Position numbers and translations under genes: made by a program. 64,000 nt of DNA from Mycetocola_A sp015752285 (lineage in GTDB: Bacteria; Actinomycetota; Actinomycetes; Actinomycetales; Microbacteriaceae): contig NZ_JADOUY010000006.1 in NCBI RefSeq assembly GCF_015752285.1, forward strand, positions 62,001 through 126,000, written 5' to 3'. The notes beneath the pieces were generated by a model, which was not told where the DNA came from, ran no database searches, and worked only from the letters and a program-made list of their open reading frames with translations. Of this stretch, positions 49,449 to 57,441 are shown piece by piece (the first letter of the stretch is position 1; every line of letters starts with the position of its first letter).

Positions 49449-50852
49449 ATGCCGGAGATCGATTCGGATGCCACGCCAGCCCGCTCCATCTCGTGGGCGC
49501 GACTGCCACGCGCGCTGAAGCCGTTCCGCCTCGGCCAATACCGCCTGCTCGCTGGGGCTCTGACCCTCTCGCTGCTTGGCGCTGGCATGTGGATCGTCGC
49601 TGTGGTGTGGCAGGTGATCGCGCTGGGTGGCGGCCCGGCAGAGCTGTCGCTCGTCGCAACGGGCAACGCGATCGGAATGCTCGTCGCCGTGCTCTTCGGC
49701 GGTGTACTCGCCGACCGAGTGCCGCAGCGCAACATCCTGCTCGTGGTCGAGGCGACCAAAACCGCATCCATCGCCACCGCGGCCGTGCTGGCGCTGAGCG
49801 GTACCCTCGAGCTCTGGCACCTCGTCGTTATCACATTCGTTCTCGGCGTCGCAGACGGGTTCTTCTATCCGGCATACTCTGCGCTTCTTCCGTCGATCCT
49901 GCCAGCAGACGATCTTCTGGCGGCCAACGGCGTCGAGGGAATGCTCCGTCCCACGATCATGCAGGCGGCCGGCCCCGCTCTTGCGAGTGCCGCGATCGCG
50001 GCATTCTCGCCTGGCCTCGCCTTCGCCCTCGTTGCAGGAGCACAGCTTCTGGCCGTCGGCGGTCTCGTATTGATCCGCGCGACCCCGGTACGAAGAGAGA
50101 CCGGCGAGCCTCTGCATCCGCTTCGAGCGCTCACTTCTGACCTTCGCGAGGGCTTCGTCTACATGTGGAAGACGCCGTGGCTGCTCGGAACGCTCCTGTT
50201 CGCGTGCCTGCTCGTTCTCGTGATCATGGGCCCCATCGAGGTTCTGCTCCCGTTCGCCGTTCGCGACCAGACGGGAGGTGGGCCTGCGGCCTTCGCCCTG
50301 GCACTGGCCGCATTCGGGATCGGTGGCGCGATCGGCTCCCTCGTGGTCGCTTCGATGAAGCTGCCCCGCCGCTATCTCACCATCATGAATCTGCTCTGGG
50401 GTGCCGGCTGCATTCCGCTTTTCATCATCGGTTACACGTCGCAATTGTGGGTAATGGTGATCGCGCTTTTCATCGTCGGCTTCACCTTCTCGGCTGCGAC
50501 GGTGATCTGGGGAACGCTTCTGCAGCGCCGCGTGCCGCCTGCCCTTCTCGGGAGGGTGTCGAGTCTCGACTTCTTCGTCTCCCTGGCGCTCATGCCGATC
50601 TCGATGGCCGTTGCCGGTCCGGTCGGTGAGGCCATCGGGCTGGCACCGGCGTTCCTCGCCGCCGGCGTGATCCCCGTCGTGCTGGCCGTGGTCACGATCC
50701 TGTTGTTCCGGCTCCCACGTGATGAGATCTTGCACCCGCTCGATCCTGTCGTCGACCCGGCGGTCGACCCAACTGCCGACCCGGTCGAGACGGATGCCGC
50801 GGCGGCCGCGCCCGTCGAGGTGCCTGCCGAACCTCTCGACCGGTCCGAGTGA
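49449..50852 (+). CDS. MFS efflux transporter, DHA3 / MefA-EntS-like
   Basis: This 467-residue 12-helix MFS exporter belongs to the MFS_3 type that includes macrolide exporter MefA and enterobactin exporter EntS. Evidence is the N-terminal FRLGQYRLLAGALTLSLLGAGM, GGVLADRVPQRNIL between helices 2 and 3, and a typical DGFFYPAYSALLP in helix 4. The C-terminus has an unusual repetitive Asp-Pro-Val tail (about 430-455, DPVVDPAVDPTADPVE). It is followed by a leader ORF and an ABC-F gene, the same order as mef-msr macrolide resistance modules. Confidence 0.82.
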   Translation: MPEIDSDATPARSISWARLPRALKPFRLGQYRLLAGALTLSLLGAGMWIVAVVWQVIALGGGPAELSLVATGNAIGMLVAVLFGGVLADRVPQRNILLVVEATKTASIATAAVLALSGTLELWHLVVITFVLGVADGFFYPAYSALLPSILPADDLLAANGVEGMLRPTIMQAAGPALASAAIAAFSPGLAFALVAGAQLLAVGGLVLIRATPVRRETGEPLHPLRALTSDLREGFVYMWKTPWLLGTLLFACLLVLVIMGPIEVLLPFAVRDQTGGGPAAFALALAAFGIGGAIGSLVVASMKLPRRYLTIMNLLWGAGCIPLFIIGYTSQLWVMVIALFIVGFTFSAATVIWGTLLQRRVPPALLGRVSSLDFFVSLALMPISMAVAGPVGEAIGLAPAFLAAGVIPVVLAVVTILLFRLPRDEILHPLDPVVDPAVDPTADPVETDAAAAAPVEVPAEPLDRSE

Positions 50853-50942
50853 GAAACGACCGCGCTGTCAGCGAGAACACTTGCGAAGCTCCCACTCCTT
50901 TGTCATGATTGCTACTTCTGTTCCTGACGATAGGTGACTCCT

Positions 50943-50981
50943 GTGAAGACCAACGGTTCCGCGCCGCTTTCCGCGCGCTGA
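50943..50981 (+). CDS. Leader peptide ORF upstream of the ABC-F gene
   Basis: This 12-codon ORF (VKTNGSAPLSAR) starts at GTG 50943 with AGGTGA 5 nt upstream and ends at 50981. Its last three codons lie within arm A of an alternative hairpin set before the ABC-F gene. Leader peptides of this size control ABC-F and erm genes by ribosome stalling on antibiotics. Here the function is inferred from position and structure. The coding claim rests only on the start signals. Confidence 0.5.
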   Translation: MKTNGSAPLSAR

Positions 50982-51041
50982 CGACCGTCGACCCGCCTCA
51001 TCCGGCTCCGGTATTCAGCGCGACCGCTGAACACTTCGGAG
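50974..51041 (+). promoter_or_regulatory. Candidate translational attenuator of the ABC-F gene
   Basis: Arm A CGCGCTGA (50974-50981, includes the leader stop) can pair with arm B TCAGCGCG (51015-51022). Alternatively B as TTCAGCG (51014-51020) pairs with arm C CGCTGAA (51025-51031) over a CGAC loop, placing a stem 6 nt before the GGAG ribosome-binding site (51038-51041). The A-B and B-C pairings exclude each other, so a stalled ribosome on the leader ORF would change access to the ABC-F start. Confidence 0.5.
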
Positions 51042-51045
51042 TCAT

Positions 51046-52644
51046 ATGTCTTTCCACACCCCTTCGTCCGTCTCCCTGACCGACGTCAGTTTTCGCTGGC
51101 CGAACGGCGACGTCGCACTGTCGCGCGTCTCCGGCCACTTCGGTTCAGGTCGCACCGGCCTCGTCGGCACCAACGGTTCCGGCAAGTCGACATTGTTGCG
51201 TCTCATCGCCGGCCAGCTCGTCCCGGAGTCCGGCACAATCGTCACGTCCGGTGACGTCGGCTTCCTCCCTCAATCGCTGACATTGCGAGTCGATGCGACA
51301 GTCGCTGACCTGCTTGGGATCAGCGAGAAGCTGACGGCGCTGCGCGCGATCGAGTCCGGAGACGTTGCGATGTCGCACTTCGAGGTTCTCGGCGATGAGT
51401 GGGACATCGAGACGCGCGCGGTCGAAGCTCTCGACGCAATCGGGCTTCCGTCCGACCTGGGCAGACGCGTCAGTCAGATTTCCGGTGGGGAAGCCATGCT
51501 TGTCGCTACGGCCGGTCTCAGGCTGCGCCGCACAGCCATCACACTCCTCGATGAGCCGACGAACAACCTCGATCGGGATGCTCGCAGGCGGCTGGCTCGC
51601 CTGGTCGCGATGTGGCCGGGCACCCTCATCGTCGTGAGTCACGATGTTTCGCTTCTCGAGCAGATGGATGAGACGGCGGAGTTGTATGCCGGCGCGCTGT
51701 CGGTGTTCGGTGGGCCGTACAGTGCCTGGCGTGCACACCTCGACCAGGAGCAGGCCGCCGCGATCCAGGCGATGCGGACTGCAAGCCAGGCCGTGAAGGT
51801 GGAGAAGCGTCAGCGGTTCGAAGCCGAGTCGAAGATCGCCACACGGGTCCAGGCCGGAAAGAAGGCGCGGCAGGAGAACCGCGCCCCGAAGATCGTGATG
51901 AACCAGAAAAGGTCGAATGCCGAAGTGGCAGCGGGGAAGATGCGATCGAATCTCGACGGCGACGTCCGCTCGGCCCAGGCCGTGCTCGAGGCGGCCGAGT
52001 CACGGGTGCGCGACGACGAGAGCATCCGTCTCGATCTTCCTGACCCCGATGTTTCGCGCGGGCGACGGATTGCGGAGTTGCACGCAACGAACGGCACGAT
52101 GGTGATTCAGGGGCCTGAACGGGTCGCCATCGTCGGGCCGAACGGTGTCGGAAAGACGACCATTCTCGAGAGTCTCGTGCACGCTCGCGATGCCCCGGCA
52201 GACGGCGTTCGAGCCGCCTTGCTCACCGACCGAGTCGGGTATCTCCCGCAGCGGCTCGACGGTCTCGACGAGGAGGCGAGCATGCTCGACAACGTTCAGG
52301 CATCCGCGCCGACCGTTCCACCGGGTGTTCTGCGCAATCGACTCGCCCGCTTCCTGCTGCGGGGAGACCATGTGCACCGCGCCGTGAGCACGCTGTCGGG
52401 TGGCGAGCGTTTCCGGGTCTCGCTGGCGCGGCTCCTGTTCGCCGACCCGCCTGCCCAGCTCCTCCTTCTCGACGAGCCGACGAACAACCTCGACCTGCAG
52501 AGCGTCGATCAGCTCGTCGATGCACTTCGCAGCTACCGGGGCGCGGTGATTGTGGTGAGCCACGACGACGTTTTTCTCGATCGGCTCGACCTCGATGCTG
52601 TGTGGGAACTCGACGCAGACGGAGGACTCACCACCGCGGGATGA
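51046..52644 (+). CDS. ABC-F family ATPase (ribosomal protection type)
   Basis: This 532-residue soluble protein has two ATP-binding cassettes and no membrane segment, the ABC-F plan. Walker A motifs are GTNGSGKST (41-49) and GPNGVGKTT in the second half. Signature motifs are ISGGEAM and LSGGERF, and both Walker B glutamates lie in LLDEPTNNLD. A Lys/Arg-rich linker (about 240-330) is the antibiotic-resistance-domain region that reaches into the ribosome. Length fits the actinobacterial macrolide-type ABC-F proteins; the drug is unknown. The leader ORF and hairpins upstream suggest inducible expression. Confidence 0.88.
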   Translation: MSFHTPSSVSLTDVSFRWPNGDVALSRVSGHFGSGRTGLVGTNGSGKSTLLRLIAGQLVPESGTIVTSGDVGFLPQSLTLRVDATVADLLGISEKLTALRAIESGDVAMSHFEVLGDEWDIETRAVEALDAIGLPSDLGRRVSQISGGEAMLVATAGLRLRRTAITLLDEPTNNLDRDARRRLARLVAMWPGTLIVVSHDVSLLEQMDETAELYAGALSVFGGPYSAWRAHLDQEQAAAIQAMRTASQAVKVEKRQRFEAESKIATRVQAGKKARQENRAPKIVMNQKRSNAEVAAGKMRSNLDGDVRSAQAVLEAAESRVRDDESIRLDLPDPDVSRGRRIAELHATNGTMVIQGPERVAIVGPNGVGKTTILESLVHARDAPADGVRAALLTDRVGYLPQRLDGLDEEASMLDNVQASAPTVPPGVLRNRLARFLLRGDHVHRAVSTLSGGERFRVSLARLLFADPPAQLLLLDEPTNNLDLQSVDQLVDALRSYRGAVIVVSHDDVFLDRLDLDAVWELDADGGLTTAG

Positions 52645-52647
52645 CCC

Positions 52648-53010
52648 TCAGTCGTTCCTTTCGAAGCTGACGGATGCTCGCCGGGCTCGCTGTTCGTCCC
52701 GTTTGATCAGAGCAAGTCCGACGATCCCGACGGCTGCGGCGACGATAAAAAGCCACATCAGTATGCTGCCAAGGTTCGCGAAGAGAACATCGGCGAAAAG
52801 CACGAGCGTGAGAACGGCCGCGGCGATCACGAGAAGGATGCCGACCGCGATGTTGACACGATGGCGGCTGATCGATCCGCGGCGGAATGTCGCGGCGGAG
52901 ACCCGGCTCAGATTGGGAGCGACGACCTCGTATCCGGGATGCGCACGCTCGGTCGGCGGCAGGCTCGACGGCTGTGCCGTCGGCTGGAGCTCATCGTCGT
53001 TGCGCGCCAT
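52648..53010 (-). CDS. Small hypothetical membrane protein
   Basis: This 120-residue protein has a 45-residue hydrophilic N-terminus, two transmembrane helices (about 53-75 and 80-100) and a short basic tail. I do not recognise its family. ATG 53010 lies 7 nt after a TAGCCT box, supporting a leaderless gene. It is convergent with the ABC-F gene (3-nt gap) and follows the TetR gene on the same strand. Confidence 0.65.
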   Translation of the reverse strand: MARNDDELQPTAQPSSLPPTERAHPGYEVVAPNLSRVSAATFRRGSISRHRVNIAVGILLVIAAAVLTLVLFADVLFANLGSILMWLFIVAAAVGIVGLALIKRDEQRARRASVSFERND

Positions 53011-53023
53011 GCACCACAGGCTA
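53011..53023 (-). promoter_or_regulatory. Leaderless -10 element of the small membrane protein gene
   Basis: TAGCCT on the minus strand (53023 to 53018), 7 nt, then ATG at 53010. Confidence 0.5.
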
Positions 53024-53036
53024 CGTCACTTCCGGG

Positions 53037-53663
53037 TCAGCGCAGCGCGGCGAACGCCATCCGCTCGAGGGTGTCGCGAAGCTCGTCATGGGGGAGCTGC
53101 TGCACGCTGTGCGGCGTGGAGTTCATCAGCCCGAATGCGGCGTGGGCACGGATCCGCAGGACCGCGGTGGCGATCGCCGGTTGCATGCGCTGCAGGATGT
53201 TGACCCACAGTTCGACGTAGCGGCGCTGCAGGGTGCGTACCGTGTGCCTGTCGTCATCGGACAGGCTGTCGAAGTCGCGATCCTGAACCCGGATCACATC
53301 CGGATTGGCGAGAGCGAATCGCACGTGGAACTCGACGAGAGCCCGCAGCGCCAGCTCGCCGTCGGGAGCCCTCGTCACCACTTCGGTTCCTCCGTGGAGG
53401 AGCTCGCGGCTGACGTCGATGAGAATGGCGGCGAGCAGCGCCTGCTTGCTCTCGAAGTGCCGATACACCGCTGGCCCGCTCATGCCGACGGCTGAGCCGA
53501 GGTCTTCGATCGACACCCCGTTGAAGCCGCGCTCAGCGAATTGATGCGCGGCTGCGGCGAGCAGCGCTTCTCGTCGCTGGGCCTTGGCTTCGCTGCGACC
53601 GATGCGGAGCTCACCGGAGTCCGTGCTGTCTCTTCGGCGGTCGATCGTGGTGTCGTCGGCCAT
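53037..53663 (-). CDS. TetR family regulator of the leucine-catabolic operon
   Basis: This 208-residue regulator has a TetR-type DNA-binding head (about residues 28-75, EALLAAAAHQFAERGFNGVSIEDLGSAVGMSGPAVYRHF) and an all-helical ligand domain. GGAGG lies 5 nt before ATG 53663. It is divergent from accD1, and the shared region contains two 16-bp GTTA-N8-TAAC sites, so it probably represses both itself and the acyl-CoA operon until an acyl-CoA intermediate binds. This is inferred from layout. Confidence 0.88.
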   Translation of the reverse strand: MADDTTIDRRRDSTDSGELRIGRSEAKAQRREALLAAAAHQFAERGFNGVSIEDLGSAVGMSGPAVYRHFESKQALLAAILIDVSRELLHGGTEVVTRAPDGELALRALVEFHVRFALANPDVIRVQDRDFDSLSDDDRHTVRTLQRRYVELWVNILQRMQPAIATAVLRIRAHAAFGLMNSTPHSVQQLPHDELRDTLERMAFAALR

Positions 53664-53697
53664 GGCGCCCTCCGTCGGAAGCGATGCTGGACATTTG

Positions 53698-53740
53698 AGT
53701 TAATTCATACTAACGTCGGGGTCAGTTAACGAAGACTAAC
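53698..53740. promoter_or_regulatory. Twin operators of the TetR regulator
   Basis: GTTAATTCATACTAAC (53699-53714) and GTTAACGAAGACTAAC (53725-53740) share GTTAA-N5-ACTAAC, each preceded by A. Their centres are 26 bp apart, placing them on nearly the same helix face. They lie in the 117-bp divergent region between the TetR gene and accD1. Confidence 0.68.
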
Positions 53741-53780
53741 CGAGATCTCGGCCGTCCTCAAGTGCATAAGGGAACTGTCC

Positions 53781-55388
53781 ATGCAGACACTGATCTCCTC
53801 GGTCTCCGCGTCGAGCGAGTCGTACCTCCGCAACGAGGCCGACCAGCGCGCGCTGGTCGCAGACCTGCGCCGGCGCCTCGCGGCAGCCGCTCGTGGAGGT
53901 CCGGAGAAATCCCGAGCCAGGCACATCGAACGCGGCAAACTGCTCCCTCGTGACCGGATCGATGAGCTCCTCGATGAGGGCAGCCCTTTTCTCGAGATCG
54001 CACCTCTTGCTGCCACCGATGTCTACGACAACGCGAGCCCGGGCGCCGGCGTCATCGCGGGAATCGGCCTGGTGCACGGTCGCCACGTTCTTGTCATCTC
54101 GAACGACGCGACGGTCAAGGGCGGTACCTACTACCCGCTCACGGTGAAGAAGCATCTCCGTGCTCAGGAGATCGCTCTGGAGAACCGGCTCCCATGCATC
54201 TACCTCGTCGATTCGGGCGGAGCATTTCTCCCGATGCAGGACGACGTCTTTCCCGACCGCGATCACTTCGGCCGGATCTTCTACAACCAGGCCCAGCTTT
54301 CCGCGCGAAAGATCCCACAAATCGCCGCGGTGCTGGGTTCGTGCACCGCCGGCGGCGCCTACGTTCCTGCGATGAGTGACGAAACGGTGATCGTGCGCGA
54401 GCAGGGCACCATCTTCCTCGGCGGCCCTCCTCTCGTGAAGGCGGCCATCGGCGAGATCGTCACCGCCGAGGAACTCGGAGGGGGAGACGTGCATGCCCGC
54501 GTTTCCGGAGTCACCGACCACCTTGCCGAAGACGATACCCACGCTCTCGCGATCGTGCGCGACATCGTGGCGACCCTGCCCCCGGCATCCGCCCCCGAGT
54601 GGTCGATCACGACGAGCCGTGAGCCGCTCGTCCCGATCGACGAGTTGTACGGGGCAGTCCCCACCGACGTGCAGGCACCGTACGACGTGCGCGAGGTCAT
54701 TGCACGGCTGGTGGATGCAAGTGAGTTCCACGAGTTCAAGAAGGAATACGGCACAACGCTCGTCACCGGCTTCGCCCGACTCCACGGCCACTCGGTCGGC
54801 ATCGTCGCGAATAACGGCGTGCTCTTTTCCGAGTCGGCGCAGAAGGGCGCGCACTTCATCGAGCTGTGCGACCAGCGGGGCATCCCGCTGATCTTCCTGC
54901 AGAACATCTCCGGTTTCATGGTCGGGCGTGACTACGAAGCCGGGGGTATCGCCAAGCACGGCGCGAAGATGGTCACCGCCGTCGCCACCACGCGGGTGCC
55001 CAAACTGACCGTCGTGATCGGGGGATCCTTCGGCGCCGGAAACTACTCGATGTGCGGGCGGGCCTACTCGCCGCGCTTTCTCTGGATGTGGCCGGCCTCC
55101 CGGATCTCGGTCATGGGCGGTCCTCAGGCAGCAGGCGTTCTCGCCACGGTGAAGAGAGAACAACACGAACGTGCGGGCACCGACTGGTCCGTAGACGACG
55201 AAGAGAGCTTCAAGGCTCCGATCCGCGAGCAGTTCGACTCCCAGGGAAGCCCGTACTACTCGACCGCTCGGCTCTGGGATGACGGGGTCATCGACCCCGC
55301 AGACACCCGCACGCTTCTCGGCCTCGCCCTCGACGTCTGCGCCAACGCGCCGCTTCCCGAGTCGGCCTTCGGCCTGTTCCGGATGTGA
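53781..55388 (+). CDS. accD1: Acyl-CoA carboxylase beta subunit (methylcrotonoyl-CoA carboxylase type)
   Basis: This 535-residue carboxyltransferase subunit moves CO2 from biotin to 3-methylcrotonyl-CoA in leucine catabolism. The family's oxyanion and CoA motifs appear as GSCTAGGAYVPAMSDE in the N-domain and GGSFGAGNYSMCGRAY in the C-domain. PCIYLVDSGGAFLPMQDDVFPDRDHFGRIFYNQ is the methylcrotonoyl-type segment. The next gene is the biotin-carrying alpha subunit, 4 bp downstream. Counterpart: M. tuberculosis AccD1. It is under likely TetR control from the divergent region. Confidence 0.92.
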   Translation: MQTLISSVSASSESYLRNEADQRALVADLRRRLAAAARGGPEKSRARHIERGKLLPRDRIDELLDEGSPFLEIAPLAATDVYDNASPGAGVIAGIGLVHGRHVLVISNDATVKGGTYYPLTVKKHLRAQEIALENRLPCIYLVDSGGAFLPMQDDVFPDRDHFGRIFYNQAQLSARKIPQIAAVLGSCTAGGAYVPAMSDETVIVREQGTIFLGGPPLVKAAIGEIVTAEELGGGDVHARVSGVTDHLAEDDTHALAIVRDIVATLPPASAPEWSITTSREPLVPIDELYGAVPTDVQAPYDVREVIARLVDASEFHEFKKEYGTTLVTGFARLHGHSVGIVANNGVLFSESAQKGAHFIELCDQRGIPLIFLQNISGFMVGRDYEAGGIAKHGAKMVTAVATTRVPKLTVVIGGSFGAGNYSMCGRAYSPRFLWMWPASRISVMGGPQAAGVLATVKREQHERAGTDWSVDDEESFKAPIREQFDSQGSPYYSTARLWDDGVIDPADTRTLLGLALDVCANAPLPESAFGLFRM

Positions 55389-55392
55389 CCCG

Positions 55393-57441
55393 GTGACCGA
55401 CACGACGACCCCTCCGTTCGGCACCGTCCTGATCGCCAATCGTGGCGAGATCGCCTGCCGCATCATCCGCACCCTGCGTGCCCTCGGCATCCGTTCGGTC
55501 GCGGTATACAGCGACCCCGACCGGGATGCGAAACACGTGACGGATGCCGACGCCGCCGTCCGCATCGGACCGGCGCCTGCCGCACAGAGCTATCTCAACA
55601 TCGCCGCCGTGATCGACGCCGCCAGAGCGAGTGGTGCAGACGCGATCCACCCCGGCTACGGCTTCCTGTCGGAGAACGCCGAGTTCGCGCGCGCCTGTGC
55701 CGACGCAGGAATCGTGTTCATCGGACCTGGCGTCGAGGCGCTCGAGGTGATGGGCGACAAGATCCGGTCGAAGAATCACGTGGCGGCCAGCGGGGTCCCG
55801 GTCATTCCGGGGGATTCTCGACCCGGCCTGAGCAACAGTGAGCTCGCCGAAGCTGCGACGGCCGTCGGATACCCGCTCCTGATCAAACCATCGGCAGGAG
55901 GAGGAGGTAAGGGAATGCACGCCGTGGATGACCCGGCCGACCTCGAGGACGCCCTGGTCACGGCCCGCCGTGTCGCCGCAGCAGCGTTCGGTGACGACAC
56001 GTTGTTTCTCGAGCGTCTGATCCCCCAGCCCAGGCACATCGAAGTGCAGCTGCTCGCCGACAGCCACGGAGGCGTCATCCACCTGGGTGAACGCGAATGT
56101 TCGCTGCAGCGCCGTCACCAGAAGGTGATCGAAGAGGCACCCTCACCGTTGCTCGACTCCGAGACCCGAACACGAATCGGCGAGGCCGCCTGCCGCGTCG
56201 CTGAAAGTGTCGGATATGCCGGCGCGGGGACTGTCGAATTCCTCGTCTCCGCCGAACGCCCAGACGAGTTCTTCTTCATGGAGATGAACACCCGGCTCCA
56301 GGTGGAACACCCGGTCACCGAGGAAGTCACCGGACTCGATCTCGTCGCCGAGCAGGTGCGCATCGCTGCGGGCGAGTACCTCTCCGTGCGTCAGGACGAT
56401 GTCACGCTCACCGGTCACGCGATCGAAGCGCGGGTGTACGCCGAGAACCCCGAGCGCGGTTTCCTGCCGGCAACCGGCTCCGTTCTTGAGCTCCACGAGG
56501 CAACCGGTGACGGCATCCGCGTCGACAGCTCGCTCCGGCGCGGGCTCGTGATCGGCAGTGACTACGACCCGATGCTCGCCAAGGTCATCGCGCTCGGCGC
56601 CGACCGCGCCGAAGCCCTGCGCCGACTCGATCGGGCGCTCGCCGAAACCACGATCCTCGGAGTCCGGACCAACATCGAATACCTCCGCATGCTCCTCGCC
56701 GATGACGACGTCCGCGCGGGCAACCTCGACACCTCGCTCATCGACCGGCGGTTGCCCGGCCTCCGGTTCCGGCGTGCAGACGAGACCATCCTTGCCGCCG
56801 CAGCTCTCCTGCTGCATGCGGAACGCGAAACGGTCTCGACCGGCTCGCCCTGGTCTCGTCCGAGCGGGTGGAGGCTCGGCGAGCCGAGGCCGACGACCTA
56901 CACGTTTGCCCTCGACGGCGACGAGACGGCGACTGTGGCCGTCCTCGGCGTTGCTGACGCGGCATCCGTTCGGGTCGGAGACGGCGACGCATGCCCGGCG
57001 TCCCTTCGCCGTGTGAACGACCTGACGCACGCACTGACCTGGGGGAGCGGCACACGGACGCTTCGCCTCGCGCACGCAGGAACCTCGGTCTGGATCTCCG
57101 ACGCAGGTGTCAGCATCGAACTGCCGGTGCTCACCCGGGACGCACTCCTCGCGGCCCGCCTCGCCCGGATCTCACGCGCCGACCACCCGCACAGTCCGGA
57201 GGTGCGTTCGCCGATGCCAGGCACGGTCATCAGTGTCGACGCCAGCACAGGCTCGGTGGTCGAGGCAGGGAGCACCCTCGTCGTCGTCGAAGCGATGAAG
57301 ATGGAGCACAAACTCACGGCGAGTGTCTCCGGTCAGGTCGAGATCCACGTCGTCGCCGGCGATCTCGTCAAGCTCGACCAGCTTGTCGCCACCCTCACCC
57401 CCCAACCAGACCTCTCGACTGTCGAAGGAGACACCGAATGA
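55393..57441 (+). CDS. accA1: Acyl-CoA carboxylase alpha subunit (biotin carboxylase and biotin carrier)
   Basis: This 682-residue biotin-dependent subunit has the biotin carboxylase domain at residues 1-450 (IANRGEIACRIIRT at the start, the ATP-grasp loop PSAGGGGKGMH, and EMNTRLQVEHPVTE). A poorly conserved linker follows, then a C-terminal biotin carrier with Lys636 in EAMKMEHKL. The frame is open back to 55279, but GTG 55393 is right for the family. It forms the methylcrotonoyl-CoA carboxylase with the upstream beta subunit. Its stop overlaps the acyl-CoA dehydrogenase start (ATGA). Confidence 0.92.
   Translation: MTDTTTPPFGTVLIANRGEIACRIIRTLRALGIRSVAVYSDPDRDAKHVTDADAAVRIGPAPAAQSYLNIAAVIDAARASGADAIHPGYGFLSENAEFARACADAGIVFIGPGVEALEVMGDKIRSKNHVAASGVPVIPGDSRPGLSNSELAEAATAVGYPLLIKPSAGGGGKGMHAVDDPADLEDALVTARRVAAAAFGDDTLFLERLIPQPRHIEVQLLADSHGGVIHLGERECSLQRRHQKVIEEAPSPLLDSETRTRIGEAACRVAESVGYAGAGTVEFLVSAERPDEFFFMEMNTRLQVEHPVTEEVTGLDLVAEQVRIAAGEYLSVRQDDVTLTGHAIEARVYAENPERGFLPATGSVLELHEATGDGIRVDSSLRRGLVIGSDYDPMLAKVIALGADRAEALRRLDRALAETTILGVRTNIEYLRMLLADDDVRAGNLDTSLIDRRLPGLRFRRADETILAAAALLLHAERETVSTGSPWSRPSGWRLGEPRPTTYTFALDGDETATVAVLGVADAASVRVGDGDACPASLRRVNDLTHALTWGSGTRTLRLAHAGTSVWISDAGVSIELPVLTRDALLAARLARISRADHPHSPEVRSPMPGTVISVDASTGSVVEAGSTLVVVEAMKMEHKLTASVSGQVEIHVVAGDLVKLDQLVATLTPQPDLSTVEGDTE

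Noticed and set aside
50905..50937. A second tiny upstream ORF (ATG 50905, MIATSVPDDR) before the ABC-F leader ORF
   Set aside because: No ribosome-binding site precedes it, and it does not take part in the hairpin set.
53736..55565. 609-codon open frame on the minus strand opposite accD1
   Set aside because: It is antisense to a clearly conserved carboxyltransferase gene; its sequence is Arg/Gly/Asp-rich without domain features. High GC leaves long antisense frames without stops.
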